A stretch of 7,254 nt of DNA from Lentimicrobium sp. Lineage in GTDB: Bacteria > Bacteroidota > Bacteroidia > Flavobacteriales > Flavobacteriaceae. The notes beneath the pieces were generated by a model. It was not told where the DNA came from, did not search any database, and was given only the letters and a program-made list of their open reading frames with translations. The stretch lies in NCBI GenBank assembly GCA_022758945.1, contig JAEMQE010000301.1, positions 1-7,254 of the forward strand, given 5' to 3'. Made by a program: the position numbers and the translations under genes. Shown here one piece after another: positions 1 through 6,263 of the stretch (its first letter is position 1; every line of letters begins with the position of its first letter).

Positions 1-24
1 ACTAATAGAAATTAATTTTTTCAT
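1..24 (-). CDS. possible 5' end of a secreted-protein gene, cut by the left window edge
   Basis: On the minus strand an ATG at 24-22 opens a frame reading MKKLISIS to the window edge. A start of the form M-K-K followed by hydrophobic residues is typical of signal peptides in this phylum. The gene would lie 59 bp downstream of the cyclo-ligase stop on the same strand and is preceded by the AT-rich, SD-less DNA usual for Bacteroidota starts. I see no TAnnTTTG box just upstream, so it could be the third gene of the operon. Only eight codons are visible, so no function can be given and the call may be chance. Confidence 0.33.
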
Positions 25-67
25 AATTTTATAATTTTAAACGTTATGCTGCGCTTGCATTTATGAG

Positions 68-91
68 GGTTTTGACAACAAAATCAAAACC
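68..91. repeat. perfect inverted repeat overlapping the cyclo-ligase stop codon
   Basis: GGTTTTGA (68-75) and TCAAAACC (84-91) are perfect 8-bp inverted copies separated by 8 bases. On the minus strand the stem contains the last codons and the TGA stop (86-84) of the cyclo-ligase gene. No T-tract follows the stem on either strand, so it is not a canonical intrinsic terminator. It could protect the 3' end of a transcript or act as a weak terminator. Confidence 0.5.
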
Positions 92-647
92 GATAAACCC
101 CATCAGGAGTCACGCAATAATCCAACTTCACATCGTTTTCAAAAACATCTTCAATGATTTCCTCGGTTTCAAAAAAGGAAAGCCCAATTTTGATGGTTTG
201 CGGTTTGCATTCAGTCAAGAATTTGTCGTAAAATCCTTTGCCGTAACCTGCACGATGTCCGGTTTTGTCAAAAGCCAAAAGCGGTACAAAAACTACGTCA
301 ATTTTGCTGGTTGGAACTTCCAGTCCATCAATAGGTTCTGGAATATTGTATTCATTTTTTTTGATTTTGGTATTGTCCGTCAAAAGAAAATGAGTCAAAT
401 TACAAGTTCCGAAATCGCATTTTGAAATCACGATTTCCTTGTCTTTCCCGGAAAGCAAATGCAAAATAAATTCAGTGTTTACTTCTTTATGTTCTGTAAT
501 GGGAAGGAAAATATGGAAATAGTTTTTCTCCCAAATAGGAAGCGTCAACACTTTATTGGCAATAGCCAAACTCATTTCCTCCAAATCATTTTCGGAAATT
601 TGGTTTCGCAAGGCTTTGTATTTTGCCCGTAAATCCTTTTTAAGCAT
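84..647 (-). CDS. 5-formyltetrahydrofolate cyclo-ligase (MTHFS family)
   Basis: Cytosolic enzyme that uses ATP to convert 5-formyltetrahydrofolate to 5,10-methenyltetrahydrofolate, returning this folate to the one-carbon pool (E. coli homologue ygfA/fau). The 187-residue length is normal for the family. The basic N-terminus (MLKKDLRAKYKALR) fits the usual start. The NIPEP segment (101-105), VPLLAFD (121-127) and the glycine-rich GHRAGYGKGFYD (130-141) match the conserved ATP/folate-binding core. The C-terminus (DYCVTPDGVYRF) is also family-like. The start ATG (647-645) lies inside the end of the upstream decarboxylase gene, with 8 bp overlap, so translation is probably coupled and the two share a promoter. 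No truncation or missing core motif is seen. Family assignment is secure; cotranscription is inferred. Confidence 0.95.
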   Translation of the reverse strand: MLKKDLRAKYKALRNQISENDLEEMSLAIANKVLTLPIWEKNYFHIFLPITEHKEVNTEFILHLLSGKDKEIVISKCDFGTCNLTHFLLTDNTKIKKNEYNIPEPIDGLEVPTSKIDVVFVPLLAFDKTGHRAGYGKGFYDKFLTECKPQTIKIGLSFFETEEIIEDVFENDVKLDYCVTPDGVYRF

Positions 648-1878
648 GAATTGTTGCTTTCAATTCGTTTATAAAAGAGGTCAAATGTTGCACTTCTACG
701 TGATCCATAAGCACCACTTTGTACCACTTGTTGTTTTCATTATGTTGCTCGGGCACCAAATCAAATTTCACGGCAATTTCCTCAGGAATATATTCAGAAT
801 GGATGGTCACGATATTCATAAAAGGTTCTCTGAAATATTTGATGTGCAATTCATCTAGTTCGTGACACAAAAACTGGGTTCTCATTTGTAAAACGCTCAC
901 TTTTTCGAACCAACCAAATGGTCCATAAGTAAACAAAATCATCCAAACCGCTACAGCATTTGCACCGGAACGGCTTCCGCAAAGGGTCAAATCCATTCCT
1001 TCGACATATTCGGCTTCCTTGGTCAAAACATTTTCAATCAGACCTTTTCTACATACAAAAACTCCCGTTCCATAAGGCGATTGCAACATTTTATGCGCAT
1101 CAATCGTGATGGAACTAATCTTTGGATTACTAAAATTAATAGTGGATTTTTGGTTGCTAAATGGATACACAAAACCGCCGTAAGCTCCGTCAATGTGGAG
1201 TTTGTATTCGGCATTGTGTTTTTCTAAAGCCGAAGTATAATCTTCAGGATTGTCGACTGAGCCAAACATTGTTGTTCCCATATTAGCAACCACGATGAAA
1301 TATTTTTTACCGTTTTGTTTGGCATTGATGATTTCGTTTTCCAAAGCTTTTTTATCGATTTCTCTTTTTTCGAAAGAAACGGGAATTTTTAACCAATCCA
1401 GCATCAAAACATTGGCTCCCTTCGGGATGGAATAATGGGTGTCTTCAGAAGCCAAAATGGCGATTTCATCTAATTTTGCACCTTTTTGATGCATAAAATA
1501 ATTGCGATACATCCACATTGCCTGAATATTGGCTTCGGTTCCTCCTGGCGAAATATAGCCGTCAATTGAGTCTGGTTCCGCTTTGAAAATATCAACAGCA
1601 ATAACGTTTAAAACTTCGCGTTCCATTTCCTGAGTTCCCTTAAAAGCTTTCTCGGAAGTTCCTAAAGTATGACAACCAATGTGATTTGGGTTTGCCACAT
1701 AAGTTTTCAAGGTTGGAGCATCTTGCAAAAAAGGGGCATCATCATAAAACACTTTTCCGTCCAGTTTTGAAGCGGGATAACCAAGTGAAGCGTCTTTGGA
1801 GAAATTTACATTTTCGTCCAAGGCTCTTTCGATTCTATTTTTTCGTTCTTCTTGCGAGAGTTTTTTCCAGTAAATCAT
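640..1878 (-). CDS. PLP-dependent group II amino-acid decarboxylase, substrate unknown
   Basis: Predicted cytosolic decarboxylase of the group II (Pyridoxal_deC) fold, 412 residues from the chosen start. Visible motifs are SPGGTEAN (110-117, phosphate/PLP binding), THYS (147-150, histidine stacking on PLP), HIDGAYGG (228-235, aspartate contacting the pyridine nitrogen), DAHKM (260-264, with Lys263 as the Schiff-base lysine) and GSRSGANA (301-308). The layout resembles archaeal MfnA-type and histidine/serine decarboxylases; the substrate could be histidine, tyrosine, aspartate or serine and cannot be chosen here. An in-frame ATG at 1938 would add 20 residues (IIIFIKIYKIIF-like), but that stretch contains the -7 promoter box at 1896-1903 and looks non-coding, so I prefer ATG 1878. 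The gene overlaps the downstream cyclo-ligase start by 8 bp and is divergent from uvrC. Confidence 0.9.
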   Translation of the reverse strand: MIYWKKLSQEERKNRIERALDENVNFSKDASLGYPASKLDGKVFYDDAPFLQDAPTLKTYVANPNHIGCHTLGTSEKAFKGTQEMEREVLNVIAVDIFKAEPDSIDGYISPGGTEANIQAMWMYRNYFMHQKGAKLDEIAILASEDTHYSIPKGANVLMLDWLKIPVSFEKREIDKKALENEIINAKQNGKKYFIVVANMGTTMFGSVDNPEDYTSALEKHNAEYKLHIDGAYGGFVYPFSNQKSTINFSNPKISSITIDAHKMLQSPYGTGVFVCRKGLIENVLTKEAEYVEGMDLTLCGSRSGANAVAVWMILFTYGPFGWFEKVSVLQMRTQFLCHELDELHIKYFREPFMNIVTIHSEYIPEEIAVKFDLVPEQHNENNKWYKVVLMDHVEVQHLTSFINELKATIHA

Positions 1879-1895
1879 ACCTAAAATATTTTTTA

Positions 1896-1903
1896 CAAAG
1901 ATA
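1896..1903 (-). promoter_or_regulatory. -7 box for the decarboxylase/cyclo-ligase operon
   Basis: Read on the minus strand this is TATCTTTG, a full match to the Bacteroidota -7 element TAnnTTTG. It sits 17 bases before the ATG at 1878, so the message would have a leader of only about 10-13 nt. No TTG or TTTG is found 17-23 bases upstream, so the -33 part is absent or degenerate. That could mean weak or activator-dependent transcription. Confidence 0.5.
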
Positions 1904-1905
1904 AT

Positions 1906-1924
1906 TTTATAAATCTTTATAAAT
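1906..1924. repeat. 9-bp tandem repeat with 10-bp period in the divergent promoter region
   Basis: TTTATAAAT occurs at 1906-1914 and again at 1916-1924. Each copy contains the palindrome TTTATAAA, and the 10-bp period puts both copies on the same face of the helix. The pair occupies the place where a -33 element for the decarboxylase promoter would be expected. It is followed by the 11-bp odd palindrome ATGATAATCAT (1925-1935). This could be an operator, but AT-rich DNA produces such repeats by chance. Confidence 0.4.
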
Positions 1925-1956
1925 ATGATAATCATCATGTTTATACTATTTCAGAA

Positions 1957-1987
1957 TTTGGAACTTGAAGTTTTTCAGTTAACTTTG
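1957..1987 (+). promoter_or_regulatory. uvrC promoter, TTTG-N19-TAnnTTTG
   Basis: TTTG (1957-1960) and TAACTTTG (1980-1987) are separated by 19 bases, a very good match to the primary sigma-factor promoter of Bacteroidota. Transcription should start about 5-7 bases after the last G, at roughly 1992-1994, which is the A of the uvrC ATG itself or within a base or two of it. The spacer contains the odd palindrome AACTTGAAGTT (1962-1972). Confidence 0.65.
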
Positions 1988-1991
1988 TTAA

Positions 1992-3797
1992 ATGAACAAC
2001 CCAACTCTCGAACTTCAAATTCAAACCTTGCCTGACGGTCCCGGCGTATATCAATATTATGATAAGGAAGGGAAAATTTTATACGTGGGCAAAGCCAAAA
2101 ACTTAAAAAAGAGAGTTGCTTCTTATTTTAATAAAATTCACGATACGGCCAAAACTAATGTGCTGGTCAAGAAAATTGTAACCATAAAACACATCGTTGT
2201 CCCTACCGAAACCGATGCCCTTTTATTGGAAAATAACCTCATAAAAACGCTCCAGCCAAGATACAATGTCTTGTTGCGCGACGACAAAAGTTACCCTTGG
2301 ATTTGTATCAAAAAAGAACCCTTTTCACGAATATTTTCCACCCGAAGATTAGTCAAGGATGGTTCGGAATATTATGGTCCTTACACGAGTTTTAAGACAG
2401 TTCATACTATCCTAGAATTAATAAAAGAACTGTATCCGTTGAGGACTTGCAATTATGATTTGAGCAAATCCAACATTGAAAGTGGAAAATTTAAAGTGTG
2501 TTTAGAATATCATATTGGCAATTGTAAAGGGCCTTGTGAGGGATTTGAATCTTTGGGAAATTACCAAAAACAAGTCGATGCTATTCGCGAAATCCTGAAA
2601 GGAAATTTCAAAGAATCGATGAAAGATTTCAAAAAAGTGATGACTGATTTGGCAAGCAAAATGCACTTTGAGGAAGCCCAAAAAATAAAAGAAAAAATTG
2701 AAGTTCTCGAAAATTACCAATCGCATTCGACAATTATAAATCCAAAAATCACCAATATCGACGTGTTTTCGATAGTTTCTGACGAAAGCGCTGCCTTTGT
2801 GAACTTTCTTCAAATTTCCCACGGTTCGATTATTCGTTCCCACACAATGGAAATCAAAAAGAAATTGGACGAAACTGATGAAGAATTGTTGGAGTTGGCG
2901 ATTATCGAGCTCAGGGAACGTTTTCATTTATTATCTAAAGAAATAATAGTTCCTTTTGATGTTGAAGTTGGTGAAAACATCAAAGTTACCGTTCCGCAAT
3001 TGGGCGATAAAAAACAAATTTTGGATTTGTCCATTCGAAACGCCAAGTTTTACCGAATCGAACAATTGAAACAACTGCAAATTGTGGATCCGGATCGTCA
3101 CGCCAACCGAATTATGGCACAAATGCAAAAGGATTTGCGATTGCCGGTTGAGCCGCGACACATTGAATGTTTTGACAATTCGAATATTCAAGGAACCAAT
3201 CCAGTTGCAGCTTGCGTGGTATTCAAAGACGGAAAACCCAGCAAAAAAGACTACCGTCATTTCAATATCAAAACCGTCGAAGGACCGGATGATTTTGCTT
3301 CGATGACCGAAGTGGTTTATAGAAGATACAAACGATTGTTGGACGAAAAAGAGCCTTTGCCTCAACTCATAATTATTGACGGTGGAAAAGGACAATTGTC
3401 ATCGGCTTTGAAAAGTATTGATGAATTAGGGTTGAGAGGAAAAATCACTATAATTGGTATTGCCAAAAGATTGGAAGAATTGTTTTATCCCGGCGATTCG
3501 ATTCCGTTGTATTTGGATAAAAAGTCGGAAACCTTGAAGGTAATTCAGCAATTACGGAACGAAGCGCACCGTTTTGGAATTACTTTTCATCGGGACAAAA
3601 GGAGTAAATCAGCGCTTAATTCTTCGATAGAAAGCATTCCGGGAATTGGAGAAAAGACGATGTTGGCGTTGATTCAACATTTCAAAAGTGTTAAAAGATT
3701 GAAATTAGCCACTGAAAAAGAAATTTCTGACGTTATAGGTATATCGAAAGCCAAAAAAATTACCGACTTTTACAAAACCAACAGCGAATCAAAATGA
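1992..3797 (+). CDS. uvrC: excinuclease ABC subunit C (UvrC)
   Basis: Nucleotide excision repair nuclease that binds the UvrB-DNA lesion complex in the cytoplasm and cuts on both sides of the damage. The 601-residue length is normal. Domains in order: GIY-YIG nuclease (about 14-92, GVY at 18-20, YVG at 31-33, Arg41, Glu80) for the 3' cut; a cysteine region (C153, C170, C178, C182); UVR motif (about 207-242) for UvrB contact; RNase H-like endonuclease for the 5' cut with Asp395 (DNSN), Asp463 (IDGGKGQ) and His526 (EAHRFGI); and tandem helix-hairpin-helix DNA-binding motifs (about 546-594, PGIGEKT). All catalytic residues I expect are present. The start gives the usual N-terminus (PTLELQIQTLPDGPGVY). 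It overlaps the next gene by ATGA and has its own promoter directly at the start codon. Confidence 0.98.
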   Translation: MNNPTLELQIQTLPDGPGVYQYYDKEGKILYVGKAKNLKKRVASYFNKIHDTAKTNVLVKKIVTIKHIVVPTETDALLLENNLIKTLQPRYNVLLRDDKSYPWICIKKEPFSRIFSTRRLVKDGSEYYGPYTSFKTVHTILELIKELYPLRTCNYDLSKSNIESGKFKVCLEYHIGNCKGPCEGFESLGNYQKQVDAIREILKGNFKESMKDFKKVMTDLASKMHFEEAQKIKEKIEVLENYQSHSTIINPKITNIDVFSIVSDESAAFVNFLQISHGSIIRSHTMEIKKKLDETDEELLELAIIELRERFHLLSKEIIVPFDVEVGENIKVTVPQLGDKKQILDLSIRNAKFYRIEQLKQLQIVDPDRHANRIMAQMQKDLRLPVEPRHIECFDNSNIQGTNPVAACVVFKDGKPSKKDYRHFNIKTVEGPDDFASMTEVVYRRYKRLLDEKEPLPQLIIIDGGKGQLSSALKSIDELGLRGKITIIGIAKRLEELFYPGDSIPLYLDKKSETLKVIQQLRNEAHRFGITFHRDKRSKSALNSSIESIPGIGEKTMLALIQHFKSVKRLKLATEKEISDVIGISKAKKITDFYKTNSESK

Positions 3798-6001
3798 AAA
3801 AGTTAATAGTATTCTTTTTTCTGTTTTTCACATTTCTACAGTCTTTTTCGCAAGACACCATCAAAAGACCCAAAATTGGATTGGTTCTTAGTGGCGGTGG
3901 CGCGAAGGGATTTGCTCATATTGGCGTTTTGAAAGTTTTGGAACAAGCAGGAATAAAAATTGATTTTATTGGCGGAACCAGTATGGGTGCAGTTGTTGGT
4001 GGACTTTATGCCTCTGGATATAATGCAGCTCAAATTGATTCGATTGTTACGGCGACAAATTTTGATAACTTATTAATTGATTATGTTCCGCGTTCCTCAA
4101 AAAGTTTTTACGAAAAAAGGAGTGATGAGTTATATGCTTTGGTACTTCCTTTTAATAAATTCAAAATTGGTGTTCCGCAATCACTGTCTAAAGGAATGTT
4201 TAATTACAATTTATTCAACCGGCTTACCTTGCACGTAAGGCATTTAAGAGATTTCAATCAATTGCCAACCCCTTTTTTGTGTATGGCTACTGACATTGAA
4301 AAAGGGGAGCAAGTTGTGTTAGATAAAGGAGTTTTGGCGCAAGCCTTATTTGCCAGTTCAGCATTGCCTTCTGTGTTTTCGCCTGTACTACTTGATGGAA
4401 AACTTTTGGTTGATGGTGGTGTTACCAATAATTATCCAATAGAAGAAATTAGGAAACTTGGAGCCGATATCATCATTGGTGTTGATGTACAAAGCGGGCT
4501 GCGAGACAGAGAACAGCTAAAAGATGCTACAAAGATTTTATTTCAAATCACAAATCTTCAGATGATTGAAAAAATGAAGATGAATTCGCAAAAAACAGAT
4601 ATTTATATAAAACCAGACATTAAAGATTTTGGGGTTGTATCCTTTGAAAAAGCGAAAGAAATTATTCTTAGAGGGGAAGAAGCCACATTCTCTGTTTATG
4701 AAGAGATAGATAAATTAGCGGATAAGTCAAATTTGTATCAAAAACCCAAGTTAAAAATAGAATCTGATAGTTTACATATTTTAAACATTGTATGTAATAA
4801 TTTGACTAATTATTCGAGAGCATATATCACAGGAAAATTGAAGTTCAAATCTGGGGCCAAAATTAGGTATAAAGATTTAGAGACAGGTATAAATAACATT
4901 GATGCTACCCACAATTTTGGAACCGTAACTTATTCCTTAGAACCTAATGGATCTGGAGATGATTTGATTCTTAACTTGATAGAAAATCCAACAAAAACTT
5001 ATTTAAAATTTGGATTGCACTATGACGGACTTTATAAAAGTGCGGTTTTGGCAAATATCACTAATAAAAAAACGTTTTTTAAAAATGATGTTGCTTCATT
5101 CGATTTGATTATTGGCGATAATGTGAGGTATAATTTAGATTATTATATTGATAATGGATTTAATTTGAGTGTAGGGTTTAATTCTCAGTTGAACCAATTT
5201 AATAAAAATGTTACCAATCAAATTAGCAGTCTATCTGTTAATTCATCGACAAATGTAAATTCAATAAACGTTGACTTTGCAGATCTCACTAATCAGTTGT
5301 ATTTTCAATCTATATTTGCTCAGAAATTTCTAATAGGAGCTGGTTTAGAACATAAATACATAGAGATAAAATCAGAGACACTTGCGGCTACGAATCCAGT
5401 GATTGATAGAAGTAATTATGGGGGTATTTATGCTTATCTAAAATACGACTCTTTTGACAACCAATATTTTCCTAAAAAAGGATGGTATTTTATTGGCGAC
5501 TTGCATAATTACTTATTGTCTTCTGATTATACTGGAAAATTTAATCCTTTTTCAATTGCTAAAGCTGATTTAGGAATTGCATTCAAAATTTTTAAGAATG
5601 CTACTTTTAAATTCCAAACCGAAGGAGGGGTCTCAATTGGAGACGAAAGTGTTCCTTTTTTTAATTTTGTTTTGGGGGGTTATGGGTATGTTCCTTTAAA
5701 TAATTTTAGACCATTTTATGGATATGATTTCTTGAGTATTGCAGGTAATAGTTATTTAAAATCCACCACAACGATTGACTATGAGATTTTTAAGAAAAAC
5801 CATTTAAATTTTTCGGCTAATTATGCTAACATTGGGAACAATTACTTTGATTCACTTGACTGGATTTCACTGCCAAAATATTCGGGATATGCACTGGGCT
5901 ATGGTATGGAAACAATAGTTGGGCCGTTGGAAATTAAATACGCTTGGTCTCCAGAAACACATAAAGGATATACTTGGTTTAGTATTGGTTTTTGGTTTTA
6001 A
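3794..6001 (+). CDS. patatin-like phospholipase fused to a BamA-type outer-membrane barrel
   Basis: Predicted outer-membrane lipase of 735 residues. A signal peptide covers about 1-20 (MKKLIVFFFL start, cleavage near SFSQ). The patatin domain (about 27-230) has the oxyanion loop GGGAKG (34-39), nucleophile elbow GTSMG with Ser63, and DGG with Asp208, so the Ser-Asp dyad is intact. A linker (about 240-320) leads to a single POTRA-like segment (about 325-398). The C-terminal barrel (about 400-735) carries a surface-antigen-type motif around FPKKGWY (559-565) and ends in the aromatic stretch FSIGFWF, a typical BAM recognition end. This order matches PlpD-like type Vd secreted lipases; whether the lipase faces the periplasm or the surface is not decided by sequence. 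ATG 3794 overlaps the uvrC stop (ATGA), suggesting translational coupling. Substrate lipids are unknown. Confidence 0.93.
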   Translation: MKKLIVFFFLFFTFLQSFSQDTIKRPKIGLVLSGGGAKGFAHIGVLKVLEQAGIKIDFIGGTSMGAVVGGLYASGYNAAQIDSIVTATNFDNLLIDYVPRSSKSFYEKRSDELYALVLPFNKFKIGVPQSLSKGMFNYNLFNRLTLHVRHLRDFNQLPTPFLCMATDIEKGEQVVLDKGVLAQALFASSALPSVFSPVLLDGKLLVDGGVTNNYPIEEIRKLGADIIIGVDVQSGLRDREQLKDATKILFQITNLQMIEKMKMNSQKTDIYIKPDIKDFGVVSFEKAKEIILRGEEATFSVYEEIDKLADKSNLYQKPKLKIESDSLHILNIVCNNLTNYSRAYITGKLKFKSGAKIRYKDLETGINNIDATHNFGTVTYSLEPNGSGDDLILNLIENPTKTYLKFGLHYDGLYKSAVLANITNKKTFFKNDVASFDLIIGDNVRYNLDYYIDNGFNLSVGFNSQLNQFNKNVTNQISSLSVNSSTNVNSINVDFADLTNQLYFQSIFAQKFLIGAGLEHKYIEIKSETLAATNPVIDRSNYGGIYAYLKYDSFDNQYFPKKGWYFIGDLHNYLLSSDYTGKFNPFSIAKADLGIAFKIFKNATFKFQTEGGVSIGDESVPFFNFVLGGYGYVPLNNFRPFYGYDFLSIAGNSYLKSTTTIDYEIFKKNHLNFSANYANIGNNYFDSLDWISLPKYSGYALGYGMETIVGPLEIKYAWSPETHKGYTWFSIGFWF

Positions 6002-6024
6002 TTTAAAAATCTTTTAATTTAAAA
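5996..6024. repeat. 13-bp direct repeat spanning the patatin stop codon
   Basis: TTTTAATTTAAAA occurs at 5996-6008 and 6012-6024 with a 3-bp spacer. Each copy is palindromic apart from its central base. The first copy contains the TAA stop. There is no GC stem, so it is not a terminator, and it could be a small slippage duplication. Confidence 0.55.
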
Positions 6025-6096
6025 TAAAGATGGAAGAAATTATGAAGAAAGCTGAAAAAGAATATTTTTTTTATATGATGTGAAAAAATAACCAAC

Positions 6097-6116
6097 ATGC
6101 AACGCAAGTCTTGCAT
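6097..6116. repeat. inverted repeat with two alternative pairings
   Basis: ATGCAA (6097-6102) pairs with TTGCAT (6111-6116) across 8 bases. The inner GCAAG (6104-6108) can instead pair with CTTGC (6110-6114). It lies about 50 bp upstream of the -7 box at 6166 and is not followed by a T-tract. It may be a protein-binding site or a structure in the 3' end of the patatin message; neither is shown. Confidence 0.4.
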
Positions 6117-6165
6117 ACAATTTGTTAAACTTTATTTTTTATATAAATTCTTGAAATCCTTAAAT

Positions 6166-6173
6166 TATCTTTG
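6166..6173 (+). promoter_or_regulatory. -7 box of a candidate small-RNA promoter
   Basis: TATCTTTG matches TAnnTTTG and is followed by CA, as is common for these boxes. The nearest upstream TTG (6151-6153) is only 12 bases away, too close for a normal -33 element, so the promoter is incomplete by the standard pattern. A transcript would begin near 6178-6180. Confidence 0.45.
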
Positions 6174-6213
6174 CACTCGAAAATAGCGAAGGGGTGGTTT
6201 CCTTCCTGATTTC

Positions 6214-6242
6214 ATATAAATTTTCATAATTTATATTTTTTT
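6214..6242 (+). terminator. AT-only hairpin with T-tract, weak terminator candidate
   Basis: ATATAAATT (6214-6222) and AATTTATAT (6228-6236) form a perfect 9-bp stem with the loop TTCAT. The stem end merges into a run of seven T (6236-6242). With no GC pairs it would be a poor terminator alone, but it precedes a stronger one by 22 bases. Confidence 0.35.
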
Positions 6243-6263
6243 GGTTAGTTAATAGCATGAATT

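Noticed and set aside
63..858. Plus-strand ORFs of 120 and 100 codons opposite the cyclo-ligase and decarboxylase
   Set aside because: Antisense shadows of two well-supported genes, without family motifs.
1879..1938. N-terminal extension of the decarboxylase to the ATG at 1938
   Set aside because: The 20 added residues are Ile/Lys-rich low-complexity sequence from AT-rich DNA, and the stretch contains a full TAnnTTTG promoter box. The family-like N-terminus begins at ATG 1878.
2502..3395. Long minus-strand ORFs inside uvrC (141 and 154 codons)
   Set aside because: They are antisense frames of a strongly conserved gene with Phe-rich, unfamiliar sequence and no promoter; codon bias of uvrC explains the openness.
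4220..4240. Hairpin CTTAC/GTAAG within the patatin coding region
   Set aside because: A five-bp stem inside a conserved coding frame with no T-tract; expected by chance.
6030..6083. 17-codon ORF starting MEEIMKKAEKEYFFY
   Set aside because: Too short, no promoter or family resemblance, and lysine/glutamate-rich frames are expected by chance in A-rich DNA. It could be a gene remnant, but nothing supports that.
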